The translations under genes were made by a program, and so were the position numbers. A stretch of DNA of 64,000 nucleotides from Lunularia cruciata (lineage: Eukaryota > Streptophyta > Marchantiopsida > Lunulariales > Lunulariaceae): contig OX419758.1 of the NCBI GenBank assembly GCA_948567375.1, positions 40,305,001 through 40,369,000 on the forward strand, written 5' to 3'. Within the stretch, counting starts at the first letter, position 1; each line of letters starts with the position of its first letter. Below, piece by piece: positions 35,600-45,582 of the stretch. The notes beneath the pieces were generated by a model, which was not told the origin of the DNA, made no database searches, and worked only from the letters and a program-made list of their open reading frames with translations.

Positions 35600-36480
35600 C
35601 TACAGCTACAAAGGATACTTGGGAGCTAGATCTTGGACCCAAGCTTACTGGAGAGGAAAGACGGAGGGTTTGGAGGTTCTTGAGGAGCCACACGAGTTGT
35701 TTTGCCTTCTATATGAAGGATTTGGGTGCTTTGAAGGGACATGGTATACGGATTGAGTTGATTAGCGATACACCAATTTTTTGACTTCCTTATCGATATA
35801 GTGAGATGGAGAGGACATTGATTTGGAGCCGGAGTAGTGACCTTTTTGAGGTTGGTTTGGTGGAGATTTCACATGGAGAGTATGTATCAGCGACAGTGAT
35901 GCTAGCCAAGAAGGATATGCATGGCAACTACACAGATAGGCGGATGTGTGCAGATTACCGCCCTATCAACCAATAGACCAAGGTTGATCGGTATGCCATG
36001 CCTACACCGGAGGAGATTTTTGATGCGATTGGGCATGCAAAAGTCTTCAGTACTTTGGATCCTCGAGCGGGATATTCTCAGTTTCCGATCAAGGAAGAGG
36101 ATAAGTCCAAGATAACATTTTGGGCTATTGATCCTCATGACAAAGATGTGTTATATCAGTGGAGGTTCTTACCATTTGGGTTGAAGAACGGTCTTGTTGA
36201 GTTCTAGAGGGTCATGGATAGGATCCTAGCTGGATTGGATTTTGCTCGGTGCTATATTGATGACATTTTGGTCTATCGCACTACTGTGGAGGAGCATGAG
36301 AGACAGTTGTTGGATGTGTTTGAGAGGTTGAGATCTCATGGACTCAAATTACATCATGGGAAGTGTAAGTTCTTCCACGAGCAGGTTCAGTATTTTGGGT
36401 CACACTATCTACCTCGGAGGACTTGGTGTTCAACAAACCAAGGTAGATGCTATTGCACGTATTCCTCGACCTATGGATGT
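35600..36480 (+). pseudogene. Gypsy reverse transcriptase
   Basis: The entry region DLGPKLTGEERRRVWRFL leads to the RT fingers near 35700. CADYRPINQ (about 35947-35973) and FSTLDPRAGYSQFPIKEEDK (36046-36105) precede FLPFGLKNG (about 36169-36195). The catalytic block CYIDDILVY has its YIDD at 36253-36264. Stops occur at the Arg position after PIF, after RPINQ, and in EF-stop-RVMD (36205-36207, TAG for the usual Gln). Catalytic aspartates remain. A frame change near 36420 breaks the connection to RNase H. Confidence 0.9.
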
Positions 36481-37067
36481 GATTAAAGTGCAAGGATTCC
36501 TTGGGTTGGCAAACTTCTATCGCCGTTATGTTAGAGGATTTAGTGCCATTGCCAAGGCCTTGACAAAGTTGACCAAGCTTACACAAGAGTGGTGTTGGGG
36601 AGATGAGCAAGAGAGACCTTTTGTAGAGCTCAAGGAGAGGTTGACATTTTCTCCTATTTTGAGGAGACCGATCAAAGGACAACCATTTTAGGTTCATATT
36701 GATTGGAGTATGTTGGGGCTTGGAGCGGTGCGTGCTCACCCATCATGATGATGAGAGGAAGGAGTTTGTGGTGGCCTATGCTAGTCGCTCCAACAATTCA
36801 GTAGAGGCAATGTATAGTTCATATGAGGGAGAGTGCTTGGCAACCGTTTGGGCAATAGCACATTTCCGATGTTACCTATTTGGTAACCCTTTCACTCTCA
36901 TCACTGATCATCAGCCACTGAAATGGTTGATAGAGTCCGACAAGCTTTTAGGGAAGCTTGCACAATGGGCTTTGATTTTATAGGAGTATGATTTCACAAT
37001 TGTTCATAGACCTAGAGTGGTGAACCGTGATGCAGATGGGTTGAGTAGAAACCCATGTCCCAGCTAG
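36480..37067 (+). pseudogene. Gypsy RNase H
   Basis: VQGFLGLANFYRRYVRGFSA (about 36487-36546) is the RT connection. TAG at 36689-36691 precedes VHIDWSMLGLGAV, carrying the first catalytic Asp. After a frameshift, FVVAYASRS, SSYEGECLATVWA (the Glu) and ITDHQPLKWL (the Asp) follow in the frame 36760-36983, stopped by TAG where the family has Gln before EYDF. HRPRVVNRDADGLSR ends the domain. The residue set is complete but split over frames. Confidence 0.87.
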
Positions 37068-37349
37068 CAGGATCAGATCGGAGCATGTTGGCATGGTGAG
37101 ACAGATGAGGAGATGGCGCCAGGTTGGCATGCATTGGCCTTTCTGTGTATATTTTCAGAGGCTTTGGTGGTATCCTTCTCAACACATACAAGAGGAGTTA
37201 TTGAGGTTATAGATCTAGAGAGTGAAGATATTGGTACAATTTAACGAGACATTCATGATGATGTCTTAGTGATGGACTATCTTTGCACTGGTGTTGTGGG
37301 TGGCAGAGTTGGGGCCAAGGAGAGAGACAATGTTCTTTAATGAGCCAGA

Positions 37350-38400
37350 TGGTTCAGATTGGATGGCAGACACCTTTTGCGTGTATGGGAGGATGGTAGA
37401 GTGCAAGTAGTACCACTTCCATCTCAAAGACCACAATTGGTCCGTCATGCTCATGAAGAGTTAGGATATTTTGGAGTCAAGCGTACATATAGCTTACTCC
37501 AAAGTCATTATTGGTGGCACGGAATGCAGACTGAGGTACAACAGTTGAATTGCCCAATGTGTGGTTTGTGACCGAGTTAGAGCATCATTCAATGCTCCTA
37601 TGCCACAGTTACACCCATTACCTATCATGGGACTAGGTTACCATTGGAGTTTGGACTTCATTGGACCTTGGACGACTTACCGTTAATCGTGAAACATCAT
37701 CAGTATATTTTGGTGATGGTGAAGCACTTCTCTAAGTGGATTGAGTTGGTGGCACTTCTTGACAAGTCTAGTGAAGGGACAACTTACTCATTCTTGGATC
37801 TAGTTCTTAGTCATTTTGGTGCACCAACTGAGGTTTTTGAGGGTTTTGACTGATCAAGGTACACAGTTCTTGGAGGAGTTTTAGGTCTTGTGTGACAAAG
37901 CTTTGATTGATCATTATACTACATCTTGAGATCACCTTGAGGCATATGGCTTAGCAAAGATAGTGGTTCAGACGATGAAGAGAGGATTGCAAAAATATGC
38001 TTTGTAGAGAGGCCACTTAGGAGATTGGGATCTCTAGTTACCTTGGTTGGCCATGGGGTATCGGTTCAGCCGGCAAGCCTCCTTAGCATCCTTCTCTTTG
38101 TACTTTCTACTCTATGGACGAGATCCAAATTTACCTACAGCCATTTGTCAAGATGCTATTGTAGTTTTGGACTTGGATGACCCCGATGTATGGATGAGCA
38201 CATATTCTCAACGGGAAGAGATCTTTTGGAGAGTGATGCCGATGGCCTTTGAGAACTTGGCGATTGCTCAGCATAGAGATACTTTACGCTATGCTACCAT
38301 TTGAGGAGGAGGTTATTGACCCTTAATCCATCAATTTCATCCAGGAGACTATGTATATCTATAGCAGACAACACCGATGACACTTGATGTTTTGACATGC
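37350..38400 (+). pseudogene. Gypsy integrase, catalytic residue lost
   Basis: The zinc-binding HHCC region spans HAHEELGYFGVKRTYSLL to NCPMC (about 37448-37560). The core begins near 37640 (HWTLDDLPLIVKHHQYILV, a shifted version of the usual D-F-I-GPW), continues FSKWIELVALLDKSSE, and reads TDQGTQFLEEF near 37850-37884 in another frame. The usual DGLAERMVQ Glu block reads YGLAKIVVQ, so the catalytic Glu is Lys. TAG at 37882-37884, 38005-38007 and 38035-38037 and TGA at 38302-38304 stand at Gln or Arg positions. The final frame holds FLLYGRDPNLP and MAFENLAIAQHRDTLRYATI. Confidence 0.87.
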
Positions 38401-38401
38401 T

Positions 38402-38683
38402 TTGCCATCCGGAGTCCTTGTGTTAGAAGGATGTGATGGTGTTGTTTGGAAGGATCATGTGCGCAATTGTGCGCCATGCCACCTCCCAAACATTGATGGT
38501 ACTATGGACCTAAGCTTGGCACTTGTAAGTGTAGGCTTGAGGTGTATGTTATGTGGTTCTTCTGGTGGAGCTGCTACTATGTTAGTGTGTGATAGCTGTT
38601 TGAGAGGATGGCATATGGCATGTATGACTCCTCTCCTCACGGTGGTTCCTTAGGGACAATGGTTATGTTCTAGATGTACTTGA
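38402..38683 (+). pseudogene. C-terminal PHD finger of gypsy pol
   Basis: After the integrase, the frame reads GVLVLEGCDGVVWKDHVRNC, then a C4HC3 zinc finger at 38543-38677. Its order is C-x2-C (CMLC), 11 residues, C-x2-C (CDSC), x4-H, x2-C (GWHMAC), 14 residues, W-L-C-x2-C (CSRC). That is the spacing of a PHD finger, with the expected Trp two residues before the seventh ligand. One TAG (38651-38653) lies between the sixth and seventh ligands, where a Gln or Glu is usual. PHD fingers bind histone H3 tails, often reading K4 methylation. In this position it could steer integration, replacing the chromodomain of chromoviruses. All eight ligands are present. Confidence 0.88.
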
Positions 38684-38872
38684 CCTATAGCTACTTCATT
38701 CTTTATATGGTATAGATTGCGGACAAGTGACTAACGATGGGGCTCCATAACACCCGGCCTCTTGATCTTTGCCCATTATAGGGTATACCATATACTTAGA
38801 GTAGATGGCTATCTGGAGTTAGAGGGACCTAACAACCAGTTAGAGGGACCTAACCGCCAACTAGAGTGGGCA

Positions 38873-39531
38873 ATTGTGGCACTTTAGAGTCTATTTATGA
38901 CTTATGTGTGAGTTGTGCTTCTATAGTGTATGATGTTGACAGCGATGTATATTGTGTAGCGATGTATATATGCACAACAACTGTCACGCCATTTGTAGTG
39001 TCGTATCTAGATTGCTCGGACATTGGAGTTCCAGTGATAGTAGTTAGAGTTATTTCAGCAGTTTCTCAGAGACTACTTTCTGACGGTCAGATTTTGTGTT
39101 CAGGGTACTGACTTCATGGTGGGGCACACCGTCACTTTGCACCGTTTGCACCATCGAGTGTGCCATCAATGGGACTGTTAGGGTTTCAGACCTAGCTCAA
39201 GTCCAAGGGGTATCTTTTCGAAGTGCAGCTCCAGAGAGCTCACTTCTCTGATGTTGAGCCTTCAAGTTCTTGGCTATGGTGGACAGAGGCCGGCGAGCGT
39301 CAACTGGATTCTCTTAGCTAGAGTGGGTGTGGCTTGACTGTAATCAGTGCACAATTGTTGACAGTTTATAGAGTGACAGATCAAATACTGATCTGAGTTG
39401 AGTTGAGAGTGGTAAACAATCTGATTATTGTGGCACTTTAAAATCTATATATGACTTATGTGGGAGTTGTGCTTTTATAGTGTATGATATTGATCGCGAT
39501 GTATGTTGTGTAGCAATGTATATATGCACAA
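38873..39531. repeat. 106-bp direct repeats bracketing the 3' LTR
   Basis: ATTGTGGCACTTTAGAGTCT begins a segment at 38873-38978 that recurs as 39426-39531 (ATTGTGGCACTTTAAAATCT), with about 10% differences. The second copy starts exactly where the 3' LTR homology ends. No copy precedes the 5' LTR. Either the true LTR includes this segment and a second truncated LTR follows in tandem, or the 3' end was duplicated by recombination. Confidence 0.75.
38982..39428 (+). repeat. 3' LTR of gypsy element
   Basis: 447 bp, the partner of 29325-29754. It differs by scattered substitutions and about 25 bases of small insertions near 39140 and 39190. Overall divergence of roughly 10-12% fits an old insertion. 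Confidence 0.82.
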
Positions 39532-39545
39532 TAAAATTTCTGTAA

Positions 39546-39745
39546 CAATGAATAATAAACACAAGAGCAAGGCGACCACGTAGAACACATGAAGGACCCC
39601 ATCAAGCCGTACGTAAAAGGGAGAGACAAAAGAAGTAAAAGGGGGCTAGGGCCCAATAGTATCGGTATGAAAAATTCACTGTACTACACCTAAAATATCC
39701 TAGCTATGCAAGTTTGAAATAATAAACACCAAGCTTGACCAATCC
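39546..39745 (+). repeat. Dispersed repeat, copy 1
   Basis: Shares with 42147-42335 a row of words in the same order: a GCGAC block, CATCAAGC, AAGGGAGAGAC, a TAAAA/GG block, GGGCTAG/GAGCTAAG, and CGAGCTATGCAAGTT-like text. A shorter, third version occurs near 39882-39950. It is a non-coding repeat family, type unknown. Confidence 0.55.
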
Positions 39746-42146
39746 ATCGCGAGCTTGGTGGTCTTGCTGCCCAGAGGACGCTTATAGATTTGCACCTCTC
39801 CAAACTGTCACCTCCTACTGCCGCAACAAGTGCCATGTTCCATCCTGTAGTGGTGCGATTTACCTTAAGTATCGTATGATGCTAGAAAAAAAGGCGACGC
39901 ACAATATGTAACAAAAAGGATCGGAAGACCCCATGAAGCACAAGAATCATATTATGCTAGTACATATAGAACTAATATACAAGTCATATGCACAAAGGGA
40001 TCAAAGCCAATTCGGAATCTATTATGACTGTTGTGAGCAACATAATAGGAGTTTGTATTCAAAATTAGCCACGCTAAACCTCAACTTACAGTCTCGTCCG
40101 GAAGAAACTAGACGAATGCATCCAGGATAAAGGTTGTATTATGGGGCTTGGAACTGGGCTACGTATGTAGCCTGGACTGCAGTGATGGAGTCCACTAACT
40201 GGGTGTCACCTAGTGAAGCTGGCATGCATGAAAGTAGATCACGTAGTCTGTCAATATCGTAGTCCGTCTACAGTAATATGCGCTAGATTCAAGAAACTTT
40301 ATTTGTCAAATTTGGATTTTGCTGCTGTGGGAATTGGACACGACCTTTCCTCCAAACCTTTTCGCTGGTGCTTCTTGGAATCTTTTGCATGAGCTCGTTG
40401 GGAAGACGTGTAGTGTATGGAGGTAGCGACTGAAGAAGACCTTTTGCTCGATTCTGAAGCTCAGATTCATCGCTCATATGGGTTACAATCGCAACCGCAA
40501 GGCCGGAAATGGGAACAGAGCACCGCTTCGAACCGGCGGCCGGTTCTCAAAGCAGGTATGCTTGCGAGGAAACGGAATACCGCCTCGCAAAAGACAAAAC
40601 TGCAATGCGACCTGGACATTGGGACTCCCGTCAACTAAATTCATTGAACTCCTCACAACCGGCTCTACCAGGTGGACGCACCTTACACGGTCGGATACGA
40701 CCGGCAGATATCACACCGAGCCGCAGCCGTGATCTTGGTTATTCTCGTGTAAGGAACGAGACGGGAAACGTCTGCCGTAGACTGCGTTTCTGAGACATGT
40801 GCGGATGGAAAGCTTGGACTTGAAAGTTCTATTGTGGGTACTTGTTTGTCTCAATGTGCTCGTGGGAATATCAAAAGTTGAACAATCAAGTGGAGAAAGA
40901 ATACCAACATGCGTTCCACCTTTAACTTGGGAGGCCTCTATCATATTAGATTTTGGATCAACTCGTGGGATAAATAATAAAAGAAAGGTTTGATTATATC
41001 AATCAAGCTGGACGATTCGATATGGATCATTTCATCTTATAAAAGAGAAAAGGACTGGATATACCAAGGGTAATCTCTATTTCTGTCCTTATTCAAGTAC
41101 AGGTATGTCCCACATTTCGTGGTTACTAGACCCCCATGTACTCAATCTATGTCCCAAGAGTAAGTCCTCTTCCTTTCGTCTTATTGATCTGAATGCGATT
41201 CCACAATATGGAGGACTTACATATTTCATATAGGCGTGCTATGCTAGTTGGAAAAGGAAGTAAGGTATGTTGATATCTAGCAGCCTAAATAAGGTAAATC
41301 GCTTCATAGACTCAGTCTATTATAGTTTAACATGAAGATTGTGTTCACATCAAATTCCAAACTCGAGGTTTGAGATTAGTACATCGATGGTTAATATTTG
41401 CAACAAATGCATTGTTCAAACTAACAATATGTATCAGGAGCAGCATACATCGTTGAAAACATGCGACTACCGACCTAATTACTTCCATGATTTAAGCATA
41501 AATACATGTGTCATGCACCTAAAAGAGAAGAAACGAGGAATAATGTGTCTTCTTAAATTTTGAACTTGTATAAATATAATTCCACCGAATTTCTTTTTAA
41601 TCTCGTTAGCTTGAAGTCTCATTCTTGGGTATAATGTATTTCTTACAAAAGATATGAATATTATCAGTCAATTTGGCATTTTGACGGTCTTCTCCATCTA
41701 TACCATTTTATTCTTCTGGCGTGAATCAACTGATTCCTCACTCCATTTTACCATCTTCCGGACAACAAGCAAGAGATCTATCTCTGGAATCAATCCTGCT
41801 GACTCTTGTTTATATTTAAGACTGGGGAAATATCTGACTTGCTTCTCCGTTAGTTTGGTTAAAGATGGTGAAGTTATTTTGGACATAATTTAAACATAAT
41901 TTAAAAGGAAACTAAAAGCAAAAACGTTCACTTTTTAAATAGCCGTGACAGTACTAAACGGACATAGATATATCGCTGAATCAGGAAAAAAACAAACAAA
42001 CACAAAACACAAACCATGCGTGAGAGAAATTCTCTTTACTTTAATTAGTTACCCAGCTCTGCAAGCCATGCAAGAAATTACTCTCTTTTCTTCTGCCTCA
42101 GCTCTTCCACATATGTACAAAACCTTGTGCCGCATCACCTCTTGGG

Positions 42147-42335
42147 ATACAAAAAGACAAATAAAAAGCAGGCGACTGCGTAATAAAAACGAAGGATGGG
42201 AAGAACCAATCAAGCTATACAAGGGAGAGACGAAAAAGATAAAATGGAGCTAAGTCCTAATAAATTCTATACAAAAAATCTGCCCTATTGGACCTAAGAT
42301 ATCCGAGCTATGCAAGTTGTAAGATCTACAAACAA
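42147..42335 (+). repeat. Dispersed repeat, copy 2
   Basis: Partner of 39546-39745 in the same orientation, about 2.6 kb away, with moderate identity interrupted by small gaps. Confidence 0.55.
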
Positions 42336-42535
42336 CTGGAACATTAGAAGAAACATCACCTCATGTGATTGCTCTACTATGTATTACACCAACCAGTACT
42401 CTTTGTAGAGCCATGTACACATGCTGTCTAAAATATTCTACAAAGTATGAGAGTGAAAATGGTACCCCTAGTGCCTAACATGATAAGCTCTCGGTGCACT
42501 CCCTTGCAAATGTATCTAACATTGTGTTCATTGCT

Positions 42536-42626
42536 CCATATAACTCCAAGGTTTGAGGAACAGAGAAATGACCTTGCTGCATGTATAACTCCAATGTTAG
42601 AGGAACAAAGAAGTGACCTTGCTTCA
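42536..42626 (+). repeat. Degenerate 45-bp tandem duplication
   Basis: Two head-to-tail units, each containing ATAACTCCAA, then GAGGAACA and GTGACC/ATGACC followed by TTGCT. A chance frame through it reads the related peptides EEQRNDLAAC and EEQRSDLASC. Confidence 0.7.
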
Positions 42627-45582
42627 TGCCCTTATAGAAACAAATAAAATATAAACTTATGAAGGAGTAACTTCAAATACACGCTACCCATGCATGAGAG
42701 CACTCGAGGGCACGGACGTCACCATATCTGGATCACGAACAGCTCGGGAATAAATACCCAAACAACACTCCTTTGCGTGGGCTGAAAGGGGTCCCGGTAC
42801 AACTGAAATCTTGTGACCTTGCAAAGGTAAACCTGAAATAATATGGTCAGTGTTCTAGACCTACACACACAAAAAGAGGCAGTAGAAAGTTGCAAGAACT
42901 GCCTCGTGTCTATCTTGCACAATTAGTTTACTGTTCATCTCTCTTTCGTTGATCTGAAGTTAGCAACAGTAAAGCAGTTTACAGTTGGACCGAAGAGAGA
43001 ATTGATCACTAATTCCATACTTAGACAGAGATTATTGTTTGAAACCTCACCGGAGTTAGAGCAGAAACAAATTAGAATTCCTGAGTGATGTGGGTATTGT
43101 TGGACCTAAAAGAGAGTTTCTTTAACCTGAAGATTACTGTTCTGTTATTTTCTTTTCTTCACATGTTCTTGCGGCATTTTGACCAAAGTTTTCACCATGG
43201 ACAGAAGTTATGGCACCTGAAGATGACTCCTCTAGCCCGCAACGGAGTTACAGATGACTTAGTGTACCACAAAAGGAAAAGAAGAAAAAGCAGACAGCAA
43301 GTGCACCCGAGAGTGACTTAGACGCTAATTACACACTAAAATGAAGATTGGTTGACACGTCAATGGAGTTAGAAATGACCACAGTTCTTTGGTGATGTTG
43401 ACTATAGTTGAGCCGGGCAATTCGGGCAACCGAACTGAGCCTGATCAGATTCTGAAGAAAGACAGTCTTTGAGAGCATGGTGTGATGACGTCTGGACGGC
43501 GGGGTGTGTCGTGAGGCCGGCTTACCGCCCGCCTGCCAGGAGGAGACAGAGATTATCTATTAGCCATCAGTGGAGAGGAGGCGACGAGGAGCACGAAACG
43601 ACTCATTGGTTGAGTAGAATAATGGATGGATAAATGGGCAAGGGTTGGGGAAGAGGAGGAGGAGGAGGTGGTTCAGTTCGCCGCAGCGGCAGTAGTTATG
43701 AGCACGGATCTGCTTTTGTTGTTATTCTGTTCCGTTTTGGTTAAAGTCGTAGTACTGTAGTGCTTTGAGAGTAGTCAATGTTTAGTCTTTTATTATTGTG
43801 GTAAGGGTGGATCTGTTGTTGTGGGCTCCAGAATGAAGAAAGAGGAGGACGAGCATGTCATTTCTTGCCTGCATACTCGTGGGCGATGATAGATCTGTTA
43901 GAAGTTTGTAGTCACGAAATGGTGAACAGGCACATAATTGACGGTGGTGGATGTGGACGTGCCTGTTCAAGCTGCAAAGGATTTTGACTACCTGACCGAC
44001 CGATTGCTGCTGCTCGCAATCCTACAAACGAGGAGGGGAGGAACAGGAGGCAGGTGTAACGAAGGTCTTGATACTGTAGATTGAGGGAGAAAAATCATCG
44101 AGTGACCAGATGCAGATCAGACGCATAGATCCCAAACCACCTACCTCTTCCTCCTCTGTGTGTTACTTTGCAACATCAGCAGAAGAATGCAGCAGCAGGC
44201 GGAAATGAACAGGAGCAGAAGAAGTAGAGGCATTACAGCAGGAGGATTAGGAGCAGCAGGCGCAAGATGTGGCAAAGCATGGACAAAATCTGAGCTCTCC
44301 GGCTAGAACTGGTGCTAGTTAGTTAGCCTTTTTCATAGCAGAGGAGCATAAACGAGTCCTTAGATTATACCGGATCCTTCCTTCCCTTTCCCTGAGGTGG
44401 TATCTGGTCTTCTGCCATCTTCTTTTTGTCTGTTGCTTGTTTGTCTCATTGCTAAACCTCGACCGGTGGGTGCGCTCTTTTCTGTGCTCCGGAGGTCCGC
44501 AAACCCCACCTCCAGATTTCCTTTCACCCTGCTCCCATCAGACGTTTCGAACGAGAATACAGAAGAACCGTACCTTCCAATCTTCCCTCTCCTCTTCTGG
44601 CAGCGGTTCCTCCTGCGAGATTGAGCTCGGCACAATTCCCTGTGATATCACTGCAATAACACTGGGCGACGTCAGGAAGGACGAAGAAGAGACCCTGAGA
44701 AACACTCACAAACGGAGTTACACACTCTGCAAGCTTGGCAGTAAGGAAAAAGTAGGGATCTGGACCAGCCTAGAGGGAACCGGTTCTCAAATTATGGTTT
44801 TCTAGACCAGTTGAGGCCCTATGCAGCTGTCAAATCCGCGGTGATGTTACAGTTGTACCATTCAGTTGTTTGGATGAAGGTGGATGTGAGGAATCGTGAA
44901 GTTCTGTAGAGAGAATTCGTTGTTTGAAGAGTTTGAGATTTTCTGTCACCGATGATACAGTCGGTTTGAAATCATCTCAATCTGGACAAAAAAGGCAGGA
45001 AGTATGTGGGACGTGGCGAGAGGGATCAGACATGGTGATCAGCGGACGCGATTGTCCTGAAGAGCGTGGAGGAGAACCGGGGGACCTCTCGTTCGACTCG
45101 TCAACGTGATCGTGACATATCGTTTACAACAAAGCGCTGCTGCAGGGAGGAAGGAGTTTGGTTGAAGCTCAAAATTTAGTGCCAACGGTAGGGTTATCGG
45201 GTGGGTCCTTTCCTTTGGGGTGTCTCGGCGGTTTCCTCCACCCTTCTGCATTGAGGGTGGGTCTGCTTGAAATGGACGAGGCCGCGCCTCACATGAATGG
45301 AGCGTCGACATTCTTGCACGGGGTGGCGAGAGAAGGAATGGTATATTGCGCTGCCGCCCTGAGTATTTAGTTCTGGTTTTGGTTTTGGTTATGCTTATTG
45401 AGGAAGAATTGACTGTGGAGTCCGTTTGATGGTCAATTTCAGGGTTATTTCAACTTTGCATTTCTGTACAGACAGATTTTTCTCGTGCTCTGGATCTCAA
45501 AGAGTAGATTTGCTCATTGTCCTTCTGTTGTTTCATCATATGCCAGTCATTCCAGCCAAGCTTTAAAGTCGCCAAGAATGCG

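Larger units (their letters stand above)
29325..39428 (+). mobile_element. Ty3/gypsy LTR retrotransposon carrying a DNA methyltransferase and a PHD finger, decayed
   Basis: A 10.1-kb element with LTRs 29325-29754 and 38982-39428, each starting TGTCA. Internal order: leader, gag with two CCHC knuckles, retropepsin, cytosine-5 DNA methyltransferase, RT, RNase H, integrase, PHD finger. RT-RNase H-integrase is the gypsy order. The copy is inactivated by more than twenty stops, mostly TAG or TGA where the family would have Gln or Arg, and by some frameshifts. A 396-bp solo LTR splits gag. The element is unusual in having two chromatin-related domains in pol. I saw no chromodomain. Confidence 0.9.
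39746..45582. other. Spacer and 5' flank of the acyltransferase gene
   Basis: Holds repeat copies described separately and short frames without domains. Three overlapping frames in a GC-richer patch at 40417-40793 and opposing frames at 44360-44805 were examined and show no family block. The last kilobase before 45583 probably holds promoter and 5' UTR; no clear TATA box was identified. Confidence 0.45.

Noticed and set aside
40417-40793. Three overlapping plus-strand frames in a GC-richer patch
   Set aside because: Arg/Thr-rich in all frames with no conserved block; composition effect.
44360-44805. Opposing frames upstream of the acyltransferase
   Set aside because: Mutually overlapping on both strands with no family block; likely leader or promoter DNA.
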